Shown: positions 38,204-48,137 of the stretch, piece after piece | How the letters are laid out: every line of letters begins with the position of its first letter | Position numbering within the stretch: position 1 is the first letter of the stretch | Source of the DNA: Symmachiella dynata | GTDB taxonomy: Bacteria; Planctomycetota; Planctomycetia; Planctomycetales; Planctomycetaceae | NCBI RefSeq assembly: GCF_007747995.1 | Contig: NZ_CP036276.1 | Span: 5,508,001 to 5,572,000, forward strand | Direction: 5' to 3' | DNA: 64,000 nt | Position numbers and translations under genes: made by a program | The notes under the pieces: generated by a model | Told to the model about the DNA's origin: nothing | Database searches by the model: none | Seen by the model: the letters and a program-made list of their open reading frames with translations, nothing else

Positions 38204-39199
38204 CTATTCAATCGCTGACTGAATAGAACCGAACAACTGTGTGATCGCCTCGAGCATCTTGGCTTGGTCCACCTTTTCTTGCGGACTGTTCCAGAACACG
38301 TGGAAAGTGTACCAGTGACCGTTGCGGTTTTTCAGTAGCCAGTTGCCGGCAATCAGTTGATCCTCGGAACCACCCTTGAATCCGACGTACGGCCAGACCT
38401 TGGCGTCATACGGCAATTTGGGAACCACCGTGAGGATCGCCCGCAGCGGATGCGCCGGCTGGTCCTTTCCGGTGTTCTGTTTGATCCACGACAGTGCCCG
38501 GGCCATGTCCATCGGGGTGGCATACCATTCGGCCATATCAAAGGCCGCCGTGTCGAAATCCAGCGCATCATAATCCGGAATGCCTACGGCGTGTTCGGCC
38601 AGAAACTTCCGCTTTGCAGCTTCGTCCAATTTCTGATACTGCTTGCCCGGCATGCCGGCCTTCTTGTCGCGCAACATCGTCATTTCGCGCGTTGAAAGCA
38701 GCGGACGATTCCATTGGGCATGTTTGTGTCCCATCGTCGCCATTTGCTTTTCAATGTTCTCGCGCCCCAACAGGTGCAGCAGATGATCGGTGGCCGTGTT
38801 GTCGCTGATCGAGATCATCTTCAACGCAAAGGTATTCAGCGTCACTGGCGACCCCATCGGCCACTCAGCCATTTCGCTATGCGGCGGCCCAAGCCATTCA
38901 GGCCGCAATTTCATTACATTCGCCAATTGCCGCTGATCACCGTTTGTCTCCTCGGCCAGCGTCCCCAGGATGAACAGTTTGAACCCAGACCCAATCGCAA
39001 ACTTTTCATGCTCATGCAATCCAAACAGCGGCTTCGGTCCTTTGTCCGTCAACTCCGTAAAGACAAACCCCGCACGTCCAGGAAGTTGCGACAACGCCTT
39101 GTGATTGACCGTTTTAGCGTCACCATCTTTCGGCGGAGCAGCAGAATTCGGTTCACCCAACAACACACTGGCACCGAGGAGAGCGACGGTCAGGAGCAT
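38204..39199 (-). CDS. Serine hydrolase, class A beta-lactamase/PBP-fold
   Basis: This 331-residue protein has an export signal (MLLTVALLGASVLLG). Catalytic motifs of the penicillin-recognising fold are S71-G-F-K74 (SxxK), S132-D-N134 (SDN) and K-G-G around 278-280 in place of KTG. The omega-loop E166-x-x-x-N motif used by real class A beta-lactamases is not seen in the expected place before EWYATPMDMARAL, so beta-lactam hydrolysis seems unlikely. It may be a peptidase or a peptidoglycan-acting protein. It is exported to the periplasm. The neighbours give no clue to its substrate. Confidence 0.8.
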   Translation of the reverse strand: MLLTVALLGASVLLGEPNSAAPPKDGDAKTVNHKALSQLPGRAGFVFTELTDKGPKPLFGLHEHEKFAIGSGFKLFILGTLAEETNGDQRQLANVMKLRPEWLGPPHSEMAEWPMGSPVTLNTFALKMISISDNTATDHLLHLLGRENIEKQMATMGHKHAQWNRPLLSTREMTMLRDKKAGMPGKQYQKLDEAAKRKFLAEHAVGIPDYDALDFDTAAFDMAEWYATPMDMARALSWIKQNTGKDQPAHPLRAILTVVPKLPYDAKVWPYVGFKGGSEDQLIAGNWLLKNRNGHWYTFHVFWNSPQEKVDQAKMLEAITQLFGSIQSAIE

Positions 39200-39305
39200 A
39201 GCGAAATACCTTCTTGGATTTGACGTTGCGGCAAAAACGTTACGGCAAATCCAAGCTTAGCACACGATTTGTGGGTGCGTGGTGAAGCGGTGTCGGTCCG
39301 TTAGC

Positions 39306-39380
39306 GTAGGGCAGGCTCCCGCCTGCCGTGAGCGACGTTGGTTGCGGATGTGCAGGGCGGCAGGCGGGAGCCTGCCCTAC
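39306..39380. repeat. Paired inverted copies of the GTAGGGCAGGC element, overlapping a gene end
   Basis: The plus copy is at 39306-39327 and the minus copy at 39359-39380, perfect reverse complements over 22 bp, with 31 bp between. The last bases (CTAC, 39377-39380) supply the stop codon of the minus-strand gene beginning at 39377. Confidence 0.85.
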
Positions 39381-39865
39381 GGGACGACCTTACCATTTGA
39401 CATTTCTAAATCGCTGCGCCATGAGTTGCTGTATGCACCCCGGCCGAAGATGCCGCGACGCAAACATTCACACCACACATTCACATGCAATTCGTCCGCT
39501 TTCTCGAAATTGTTGCCTTTTAAATCCAAGAGAATTGTGCCATCAGGGAGCAATGACGCCATCGTCTCGACCGTCTCGATGTGGACGCCATCCTTGAGCA
39601 AAAAGGAAACATCACCACTGACCTTTTTAATTTCGTCAAGCGGAATCGTCAGGTTGACCGCCTTAAAGCGAATGTGATCGCGCGATTGCTCGACGACTTC
39701 CCACGACCACCATTCTTCAAACTCGTGTTCTTCGGATGCGCTAAGTTCAATGTAGGCCCCCCCACTAAAAATCGCGAACCAGAGACCGGTTACGACCGCC
39801 CCCACAGAAACATAGGCCGCAACCCGATACAATTTGCTTGATCGTAATTGGCTTTGTCTTTTCAT
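39377..39865 (-). CDS. Hypothetical membrane-anchored protein, 162 aa
   Basis: I do not recognise a family. A basic N-terminus leads into one hydrophobic helix (about 13-35, VAAYVSVGAVVTGLWFAIF), followed by an acidic exported-side segment (ASEEHEFEEWWSWEVVE). Two Cys lie near the end (WCECL). Its TAG stop comes from the palindromic repeat downstream, so the C-terminus may have been altered by repeat insertion. The following minus-strand gene (39936-40628) lies 70 bp upstream of its start; possible cotranscription. Confidence 0.6.
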   Translation of the reverse strand: MKRQSQLRSSKLYRVAAYVSVGAVVTGLWFAIFSGGAYIELSASEEHEFEEWWSWEVVEQSRDHIRFKAVNLTIPLDEIKKVSGDVSFLLKDGVHIETVETMASLLPDGTILLDLKGNNFEKADELHVNVWCECLRRGIFGRGAYSNSWRSDLEMSNGKVVP

Positions 39866-39935
39866 GGGAACTTCTGCGAGCTAGGTTTGTCATGAATTCG
39901 CATACTCGACAAGCGTGATCTTGCCTCGTATCAAC

Positions 39936-40628
39936 TTACCGCTTCAGTCTGCCAAAACACAAGACGTCAGGCCACCGCGCGACGAGACTCGAAAACGGAT
40001 GGTTGAAATAATACACGCCGCCAGGCACCGATGTCGTTTCGCGAACAAGATACTGCTGACAGATCTTGCTTAACAAGACAATAAATTCATCGTCCGTGAT
40101 TTGCTTTGCGCGTTGAGCGAGTCTTTTATTGAAGCGCGTTTGCGAACACCACAGATTCGTGGTTTGCATCGCCGAGAGCAGGAAACCGATTCCGAAGACC
40201 ACGAACACAATTCCCGAAGCTGTGGAAGGCTCGTGTTGGGAAAAACTGATTCCTAAAAAATTGCAAAGCCCAGCAACGACAAAAAAGAAACCACCGAGTC
40301 CAAGAAATACAAAACTGCCAAACTCTGCATCGCGCCAACGATAGTCGCGTACTGCCCTCGCAAACCCATTGGGAAACGCGCGTTGAATGGCCGCTCGATT
40401 TAAGTGCTGGCAATGCGGACACCACACCCCGTATTCTGCCTGCCCATCGTCACTTTCAAGGTAACGCAGGCAACCGTCGAACTTGTCGAGCGTCATTTTT
40501 CCGGGGTAGAAGCGGGGATCGACTTTGACGCGGTACCGGTAATTGCGACCGCATTCCTCGCACACTCGTTCCAAATCGACGTCGCGAATGTCATCAACTC
40601 GCATCGGTCTGGAAACGGCGTACTTCAT
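39936..40628 (-). CDS. Hypothetical zinc-ribbon membrane protein, 230 aa
   Basis: I do not recognise a named family. The N-terminal half carries a likely zinc ribbon: C-E-E-C (residues 18-21) and, further on, W-C-P-H-C, four cysteines in two CxxC pairs. Two hydrophobic helices follow (about 105-125 and 133-153), then a cytoplasmic-like tail. Its ATG lies 6 bp after the stop of the DUF1501 gene, so the two are probably cotranscribed. It may be a membrane-bound metal or protein adaptor; function is unknown. Confidence 0.65.
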   Translation of the reverse strand: MKYAVSRPMRVDDIRDVDLERVCEECGRNYRYRVKVDPRFYPGKMTLDKFDGCLRYLESDDGQAEYGVWCPHCQHLNRAAIQRAFPNGFARAVRDYRWRDAEFGSFVFLGLGGFFFVVAGLCNFLGISFSQHEPSTASGIVFVVFGIGFLLSAMQTTNLWCSQTRFNKRLAQRAKQITDDEFIVLLSKICQQYLVRETTSVPGGVYYFNHPFSSLVARWPDVLCFGRLKR

Positions 40629-40634
40629 GGAACA

Positions 40635-42032
40635 TCACCCCAGTTCCGGGATTGGCCGTCCGCCTTCGGTCAGAATCGGGGTCGGACGTCCCTGCGGGCT
40701 AGTCCAGTGGGTGCGGGGGTCGATGTCCAAGTGTTTGAACACCGATGCTGCCAGATCTTGCGGACGGACGGGGGCGGATTTGATTTCGCCGCCTGTGGAA
40801 TCGGTGCTGCCGATGGTTTGACCGTGTCGCAAGCCGCCGCCGGCTGCCACCATCGACATGGTTGGCGTCCAGTGATCACGCCCCAGGTCGGCGTTGATCC
40901 GTGGAGAGCGACCGAATTCTCCCAGCATCAATACAAGCGTTTCGTCCAGCAAACCACGCTGCTCCAAATCAGTGACCAATGCATACAGTGCGCGGTCGAC
41001 GCGGGGCAGCAACGGTTTAAGACCTTTTTCGATACCCTTCCAACGCACGCTGTCGCCGTGATGGTCGAAGTAACCCCAGGCTCCGCTGACCAGTACGAAC
41101 GTGACACCCGACTCGACCAACCGCCGCGCGAGCAGCGCCTTTTCGCCGATGCTCTCGCGACCGTACATTTCGCGGGTCTCGGTTTTTTCCTGATCGACAG
41201 CGAAGGCTTGTTGCACTTTGCCGGACAGGACCATGTCGTAGGCTTGTTGTGTATAGCCGTCTTGCCGTTGGAGTGTTTGTTGCAAATCGATATCGCGCCG
41301 CAATCGGTCGAATTCGTTGCGCAATTTATTGCGATCGGCCAAGCGGTCGACTTTGACACCATCGGGCATCGAGAATTTTCCGGCCAGTTCGTGACCTTTG
41401 ACCGGTTCGAAGTCCGGCCCCATGTGACCCGCACCCCACACATCAGCCGCCCAGGAATTTGCCAAACCGACAAACGCCGGCATGTCGGGATCGTTGGGTC
41501 CACGGAACTTGGCGGCGATGGATCCCATCGAGGGGTAACCAGCGCCATCCTTACCGTCGTTGGTCCGACGCGCGAGTGGATTGCCCGCTTGTAGGGTAAT
41601 CGGTGTATGATTGCTGGCGCGGCAATCGACGCTGCGGATGAACGACAGCTTATCGGCAATCGAAGCTTGCAGCGGAAAATGTTCGGTCAGTTGTATCCCG
41701 GGGACTTTGGTGTCAATGGTGCCAAACGGGCTGCGGATTTCCTGAGGAGCGTACGGTTTGGGATCCCACATGTCGAGTTGACTGGGCCCACCTGACAGCC
41801 AGAACAGAATCACCGACTTTTTGCCGGCGGCTTTCGCTTCGGCAACCGCGCGTTGCTGTAGCAGGCCCGGCAAGGTCAACCCACCCAGCCCAGCCATGCC
41901 GGTTTGTAGAAACCACCGCCGCGAGCCGACACGGATCAAATCGTCGGCTGCCGGTTGAAACGGCGAACGCGCCGTTCCCTCAACATGGGCTTGTTGATGA
42001 TCGCTCCCTCGTTGTCCATCGAACGTCGTCAT
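40635..42032 (-). CDS. DUF1501 protein with Tat-type signal (second copy)
   Basis: This is a 465-residue protein. A twin-arginine motif S-R-R-W-F-L (residues about 37-42) precedes a hydrophobic core, after an unusual 36-residue extension. The sulfatase-like fold shows FWLSGGPSQLDMWDPKPYAPQEI, WGYFDHHGDSV, LVLMLGEFGRSP and GRDHWTPTMSMVAAGGGLRHG. It is expected to be exported folded. Unlike the DUF1501 at 26945, no DUF1549/1553 gene precedes it. A zinc-ribbon membrane gene follows within 6 bp. Confidence 0.9.
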   Translation of the reverse strand: MTTFDGQRGSDHQQAHVEGTARSPFQPAADDLIRVGSRRWFLQTGMAGLGGLTLPGLLQQRAVAEAKAAGKKSVILFWLSGGPSQLDMWDPKPYAPQEIRSPFGTIDTKVPGIQLTEHFPLQASIADKLSFIRSVDCRASNHTPITLQAGNPLARRTNDGKDGAGYPSMGSIAAKFRGPNDPDMPAFVGLANSWAADVWGAGHMGPDFEPVKGHELAGKFSMPDGVKVDRLADRNKLRNEFDRLRRDIDLQQTLQRQDGYTQQAYDMVLSGKVQQAFAVDQEKTETREMYGRESIGEKALLARRLVESGVTFVLVSGAWGYFDHHGDSVRWKGIEKGLKPLLPRVDRALYALVTDLEQRGLLDETLVLMLGEFGRSPRINADLGRDHWTPTMSMVAAGGGLRHGQTIGSTDSTGGEIKSAPVRPQDLAASVFKHLDIDPRTHWTSPQGRPTPILTEGGRPIPELG

Positions 42033-42285
42033 GCGGAAGTCTCGTCGTGAGTTAGGTTTCCAATTCTTCAGCCAGAACGCATCAGCGTGCGTTTATCATA
42101 ATTGATATCGGCAGCCATGGCAAAGCGTATTCGGTAAATTGTGCCATTCTCAAATTCCCCAACAACGAGTCTGCAAACGGCGTAACCCTTTACCTTGCCG
42201 CTCCCTCATGCAATTGTTACGTTTGACCCCACACCCCGCAGAACGCGGGAATCGGCCAAAAACCAACAGACTTGAGACAGTGACG

Positions 42286-42830
42286 ATGCCCCAAAATAAA
42301 CCCAAATGGCGGTCCACGACGATCCTCAGCGTGCGTCGCGGCAACGACGTGGCTCTAGGCGGAGACGGTCAAGTCACGCTCGGCGATACGATTATGAAAG
42401 CGGATACCAAGAAAATCCGCTGGATGTTGGAGAATAAAGTGCTCGTCGGATTCGCCGGTTCCACCGCCGATGCCTTTGCCCTGATGGAGCGTTTCGAGGC
42501 AAAAGCCAAGGATTTTCCCGGCAATATCCCTCGGGCAGCCACAGAGTTGGCGCGAGATTGGCGGACCGATCGCATTTTGCGGAAGTTAGAAGCCTTGATG
42601 GTCGTCGTCAGCGCCGAACACAGTCTATTGGTCACCGGACAAGGCGATGTGATTCAGCCTAGCGATGGAATCATCGGGATCGGGTCGGGCGGCTCGTACG
42701 CAACCGCCGCAGCGCGAGCGCTGATGCGGAATACAGATTTGAAATCAGCGGACATCGTTAAAAAATCATTGGAAGTTGCTGCTGAGATCGACATTTATAC
42801 AAACACAGAAATTGTGGTGGAGGAATTCCC

Positions 42831-42843
<13 letters not shown>
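42286..42843 (+). CDS. hslV: ATP-dependent protease peptidase subunit HslV (ClpQ)
   Basis: This 185-residue Ntn-hydrolase forms the proteolytic double hexamer of the HslVU protease. The ATG at 42286 is chosen because the family core ([23 protein letters not shown]) follows at once; an in-frame start 147 bp upstream would add an unlikely tail. Mature HslV begins with the catalytic Thr, here Thr11, so residues 1-10 ([10 protein letters not shown]) form a short propeptide, longer than the single Met of Escherichia coli. [16 protein letters not shown] and the final helix with EIDIYTN are conserved. Its stop overlaps the hslU start. Confidence 0.97.
42819..42824 (+). promoter_or_regulatory. Ribosome binding site for hslU inside hslV
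   Basis: GGAGGA lies six bases before the GTG of hslU, within the hslV coding sequence. It supports GTG42831 as the start and implies translational coupling of the two subunits. Confidence 0.8.
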
Positions 42844-44186
<1,343 letters not shown>

Positions 44187-44257
44187 CGTCTGTTTCTCCA
44201 GCTTCCGGCTCGACCGGGGCAAGACATTTATGGTGAACCAATAGAAGGCCGCGATCA

Positions 44258-45253
44258 ATGGACGGTTGGTGGATGTGGGCGACCATCATCGTATTGTTTG
44301 CGCTGGGAGTCCGACTGTCCGCATTTTTCAGCGGTTCGGAAATCGGCTTTTATCGTATCAGTCCCTTACGGCTGAGCATCGAGGCGGACTCAGGGGATCG
44401 TGTGGCGCAGTGGCTGTTGCATTTCGTGCATCAGCCCGGCTACTTCGTCGCAACGACGCTCGTCGGCAACAACGTGGCCAACTACATCACGACGATTGCC
44501 GTCACCTTGGCCACAGCAGCGGTCTTTGGCGCATCGTCGGGTTATTTGGAGATCCTAGGCACGATCTTGGTCACGCCGCTGATCTTTGTGTTTGGGGAAT
44601 TGATTCCCAAAAATCTCTTCTACGAAGCGCCGCACAGATTACTCAGACAATATCGGCCGTGGTTCATACTGTTTTACTGGCTGTTTTTGCCATTCAGTAT
44701 TCCACTGGTTTGGTTGTGCAAATTGTTCGAACGGTTCAACCGGCAGGAACAAAATTCGGCGAAAACCACCCTCGGCAGAAAACGGCTGGTGCAGGTGCTG
44801 ACCGAAGGGCATGAGGAGGGGTTGTTGACGCAGGTGCAAAACGAACTGGTGCAAGGCCTGTTACACAAGGCGCCCCAGCCGGTGACCGCTTCGATGACCA
44901 AAGCCGCGCGTGTCCTGGGCGTGCATGAAGACCTGTCGCCTGCGGCCACTCTCGATTTTGCCCGCCAGCATGGTTGTCCGCTGGTGCCGGTTCGCCGCAC
45001 GAAATCAGGGAGCGACTGGTACGGATATGTCCGCGTCGCCGATATCGGCTTATATGACCGCCCGATTCGCGACATTACGATCCCGCTGCTCAAAGTCGAT
45101 GCGACGGCCGGAAAACTAGAAGCGATCCTGGCAATGCGTTCCGCCGGACTGGAATACGCAGCGATTTGCAAAAACGACACGGTCCTCGGGTTGGCGACTG
45201 AGGGGGATCTTGTCGAAGAATTCTTCATTTCGCAGCAGACAGTTGGCCGCTAG
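44258..45253 (+). CDS. CNNM/DUF21 membrane protein with CBS-like domain
   Basis: This is a 331-residue protein. Three or four N-terminal transmembrane helices form a DUF21 (CNNM) domain with FFSGSEIGFYRISPLRL, TTLVGNNVANYITT and VFGELIPKNLFYEAPHRLL. Members of this family transport or sense Mg2+ or Co2+. A C-terminal ~120-residue region with DLSPAATLDFARQHGCPLVPV resembles a CBS module. The CorC/HlyC domain found in longer homologues is absent. It begins 71 bp after hslU and could be a read-through gene. Confidence 0.85.
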   Translation: MDGWWMWATIIVLFALGVRLSAFFSGSEIGFYRISPLRLSIEADSGDRVAQWLLHFVHQPGYFVATTLVGNNVANYITTIAVTLATAAVFGASSGYLEILGTILVTPLIFVFGELIPKNLFYEAPHRLLRQYRPWFILFYWLFLPFSIPLVWLCKLFERFNRQEQNSAKTTLGRKRLVQVLTEGHEEGLLTQVQNELVQGLLHKAPQPVTASMTKAARVLGVHEDLSPAATLDFARQHGCPLVPVRRTKSGSDWYGYVRVADIGLYDRPIRDITIPLLKVDATAGKLEAILAMRSAGLEYAAICKNDTVLGLATEGDLVEEFFISQQTVGR

Positions 45254-45320
45254 CGGGTTACTATAGTGGAGCGGTCGATTCCGGCCGCAGTTCGCGACGG
45301 CACTTTTCCCCACATGGCCT

Positions 45321-46679
45321 ATGCCTGATTCGCAACACAACCCGGATCGCCCCCGGCGTCCCAAGAGCCTTTGGGAAGTTATGTCCCATGGCACCGATGC
45401 CGATCCAGCCGGCCCACCCCCGGAACCGGCAGAGGAATCCCCGACCGATCCAAGCACGCCGACCAAGCCGCTCGCCTCGCTGTGGAATCTGATGGGAGTC
45501 AAACCTACGGAGATTCACCCCGAGGCAGCCACCAAGGATACGACCGTCACACCGCTGCGTGATCAGGATACCTCGAAATTCGACCACATCGTCGAAGACG
45601 CATTACAGTCTGAAATCGAAAACGCACCAGCAGTCAGTCCCACGACGGAATCGGCCCCCCCTGCAAAGCCCAAACGTTGGCGGCCTTCTGCAAACGCCAA
45701 TGACCTGTTAGGCATCGAGATCCGCAAACCGCAGTCGACCACGTCCGCTGGGCGGATGTCGCGCAAAGCCAAAACCAGCGTCTGGCTGGGCGGCTTGGCG
45801 ATTGGCTTGTCCGCCTTTGCAGTTTATCCGGGAATGTGGACGAAACTACCGGCATTAACGGCCGGGTTTATCGCTCTGTTCAGCGGATTCCTGGCCGCTG
45901 ACGAAATCCGTACATCGCGAGGGCGACTGCTGGGGATGAATCAAGCCCTGCTCGGCATGGCGTTGAGCATCACCGGAATGTTCCTCGGCCCATTGCTGGC
46001 CTGGGCCATCGGCGATTTGGCCGCTTTCCAATCGCACCAACAAGTTACCGAAACGCGGCTGGAGACTATCGGCACCGCCATCGAAGGTTTCTATGACCGG
46101 CAACGGCAATTCCCCGCTGGCGGAAAGTTCTCAGAACAACCCGGCGAAAAAGACCGCCCCATGCACGGTTGGATGACCGCGCTTTTGCCGTACATGAGTT
46201 ATGAGCAATTACATAGCAAAATCAATCCGTCGCTCCCTTTTGACGATGCCGTCAATGCAACCGCGATGCGCACACAAGTTCCTGAATTTTTGGTCGCCGG
46301 AGTTGAGCAAACCACATCGATCAATCAATACGCCGCCGCACACTTCGCCGGGGTGGGTGGAAAAGAAAAAGATGCGAATGGCGATACCGTGCACTTCGGT
46401 GTCTTCGATAAAAACTCCACCGTGTTTCACCAGGATGTGAGTGACGGTTTGTCGAATACGTTTCTAGCCGGGCAAATCCCCGGCAATTATCCCGCCTGGG
46501 GAGAACCGTCGAATTGGCGGCGGATCTCGCAAGGACTCAATCGAGACCAACGCGGTTTCGGCAGCCCGGGTGGCGGGCCTGTGCTGTTTCTGATGGCCGA
46601 TGGCAGCGTCCGCAGTCTCGCAGCAGACACCGATCCCCGCGTCCTGCACAGCATGAGCACCCGCGACGGGACGGACTGA
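45321..46679 (+). CDS. DUF1559-type protein with two membrane helices
   Basis: This is a 452-residue protein. The first ~150 residues are acidic, Pro- and Thr-rich and probably disordered (TDADPAGPPPEPAEES). Two hydrophobic segments follow at about 153-195 and 208-235. The C-terminal ~200 residues resemble the DUF1559 (prepilin-like) domain with TRLETIGTAIEGFYDRQ, LPYMSYEQLHSKI and the H-x9-DG family end GPVLFLMADGSVRSL. The usual N-terminal prepilin methylation motif is missing, because the helices replace it. The domain is extremely expanded in planctomycetes, but its role is unknown. Confidence 0.8.
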   Translation: MPDSQHNPDRPRRPKSLWEVMSHGTDADPAGPPPEPAEESPTDPSTPTKPLASLWNLMGVKPTEIHPEAATKDTTVTPLRDQDTSKFDHIVEDALQSEIENAPAVSPTTESAPPAKPKRWRPSANANDLLGIEIRKPQSTTSAGRMSRKAKTSVWLGGLAIGLSAFAVYPGMWTKLPALTAGFIALFSGFLAADEIRTSRGRLLGMNQALLGMALSITGMFLGPLLAWAIGDLAAFQSHQQVTETRLETIGTAIEGFYDRQRQFPAGGKFSEQPGEKDRPMHGWMTALLPYMSYEQLHSKINPSLPFDDAVNATAMRTQVPEFLVAGVEQTTSINQYAAAHFAGVGGKEKDANGDTVHFGVFDKNSTVFHQDVSDGLSNTFLAGQIPGNYPAWGEPSNWRRISQGLNRDQRGFGSPGGGPVLFLMADGSVRSLAADTDPRVLHSMSTRDGTD

Positions 46680-47022
46680 AACACTGTTGCTTGCAGTGAT
46701 CCGCGGCGGATTTCCAGGCCAAGATCCCGGGAAAATCAATCATCCGAGGACGTCGAACCGGACTCTTGGATTTCGTGAAAAACTGGGGTTGGCGAGTTTT
46801 GGCGGGCGGCAGTATACTCCGCCATCGTTTTCGGCAGAAATTGCCGGTTGAGAAAATGGCTTACGATGGCTGTCTCCTAATACCACCAAAAAACAGCACG
46901 GATTTAGCAACTGTAGTCACGACAGACACAAACTTTGGTTGGCGGAAGAGACAGTGGTCGAGGGGCTTTTGAGAAAGCCGAGCCGGGATTTAGAGATACA
47001 CGCAAACGCATGGAGGCACCGC
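46680..47022. other. 343-bp intergenic region upstream of the RmlD-like gene
   Basis: No gene seen. It holds a good sigma-70-like promoter (46789-46818). Several short frames lack protein-like composition. An in-frame ATG 84 bp upstream of the chosen GTG (46939) exists, but the region before 47023 is not conserved-looking. Confidence 0.55.
46789..46818 (+). promoter_or_regulatory. Sigma-70-like promoter
   Basis: A -35 box TTGGCG (46789-46794) and -10 box TATACT (46813-46818) are separated by 18 bp. The position, 205 bp before GTG47023, would leave a long 5' leader or serve an upstream start. Confidence 0.5.
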
Positions 47023-47964
47023 GTGCACAAGCTTTTTGTAGCAGGGATTGACAACGTCTTGGGAGCGAATCTGGCGGCGGAACTGGCCGACCGATTTGAT
47101 GTTTTCGGACTGTCATTAGGCGATCCTATCTCAATTTCCGGGTGCCGCACGGCCCTCTGTGAAATACAAGATGCCGAATCGATCCGGAAATGGATGTCAG
47201 TCGAACAGCCTGATTGGCTTGTCGTCTGCGGTCCCGCGGCGAACTCCTCATGGAATTCCGATCACGACGACGACCCCGGCAGTGACGCCATTCACGCCAT
47301 GCGGCACTGGGCAACCGCTGCCCAAGCAGTTGGCTGTGAATTCACCGTCATCTCCTCCGACGGCGTCTTCCGCGGACCATGGATGTTCCATGACGAACAA
47401 GCTGACCATTACTGCGATAGTTCCATCGCCCGCACTATTCGTGCGATCGAAACTGAAGCGACCGACAATTGCGACCGGACTTTGATTGTCCGAACCAATG
47501 CCTACGGTTGGTCACCATCGAGCGCAGCCCCCGGTTTTGTGGAATCAATTCTACATGCCATCGAAGAGGGTGATGCCTGCAAACTCGACTGCATTCGCCA
47601 TGCCACGCCGATTCTGGCCAACGACCTGGCTGAGATTCTCGAACAGGCATTCGAAAAACGGTTGGACGGTTTGTTCCATATTCCCGGTGCCGAACGGACA
47701 AACCCGTTTGCCTTTGCCCGGCGATTGGCCGATCAATTCGGACACACCGACGTACACATTGCTGCTGACGACTGGCGAACTCAAGGCGGACGCATGTTTG
47801 GCCAAGGTGAAACCTCGCTGCGGAGCACGAGTATCCGCGAAGCATTGGGCGTCGCCCCGCCGATGTTGATCGAAGGCATCCGCCGCTTGCACGCACAATG
47901 GGAAAACGGATATTGCGAACGATTTGGCGCCGCGCAAACACTGGTGCACGAAAAAGTCGCCTGA
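47023..47964 (+). CDS. RmlD/dTDP-4-dehydrorhamnose-reductase-like SDR protein
   Basis: This 313-residue extended short-chain dehydrogenase begins at GTG47023, preferred because GGAGG (47012-47016) lies six bases upstream and the Rossmann strand starts at once (KLFVAGIDNVLGANLAAEL). The cofactor loop is degenerate, GIDNVLG rather than GxxGxxG. WLVVCGPAAN and FTVISSDGVFRG resemble the RmlD fold. No clear Y-x-x-x-K catalytic pair was found, since the candidate region reads DSSIARTIRAIE. It may therefore be a non-canonical or non-catalytic member. Its end is followed by a strong terminator. Confidence 0.75.
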   Translation: MHKLFVAGIDNVLGANLAAELADRFDVFGLSLGDPISISGCRTALCEIQDAESIRKWMSVEQPDWLVVCGPAANSSWNSDHDDDPGSDAIHAMRHWATAAQAVGCEFTVISSDGVFRGPWMFHDEQADHYCDSSIARTIRAIETEATDNCDRTLIVRTNAYGWSPSSAAPGFVESILHAIEEGDACKLDCIRHATPILANDLAEILEQAFEKRLDGLFHIPGAERTNPFAFARRLADQFGHTDVHIAADDWRTQGGRMFGQGETSLRSTSIREALGVAPPMLIEGIRRLHAQWENGYCERFGAAQTLVHEKVA

Positions 47965-47989
47965 TCCCACACCTAATACTGCACACTCA

Positions 47990-48018
47990 GCCCCCGGTTA
48001 CGCCGGGGGCTTTTTTTT
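47990..48018 (+). terminator. Strong intrinsic terminator
   Basis: An 8-bp stem GCCCCCGG/CCGGGGGC (47990-47997 with 48003-48010), loop TTACG, is followed by eight T (48011-48018). It lies 26 bp after the RmlD-like stop. Confidence 0.95.
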
Positions 48019-48137
48019 GGCCTCGCCTGCAAAGGGATGTCGCAACGTGGTTAGCTGAGTTATACTCGGCGAACAGTCGCCGCTGCGTTGCGGCGGACAA
48101 TGATTAGACATTTCCGATCGAGAGCGAGGGCGGCTCA

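Noticed and set aside
38204-39199. Antibiotic-resistance beta-lactamase
   Set aside because: The deacylating omega-loop glutamate was not found, so resistance is not claimed.
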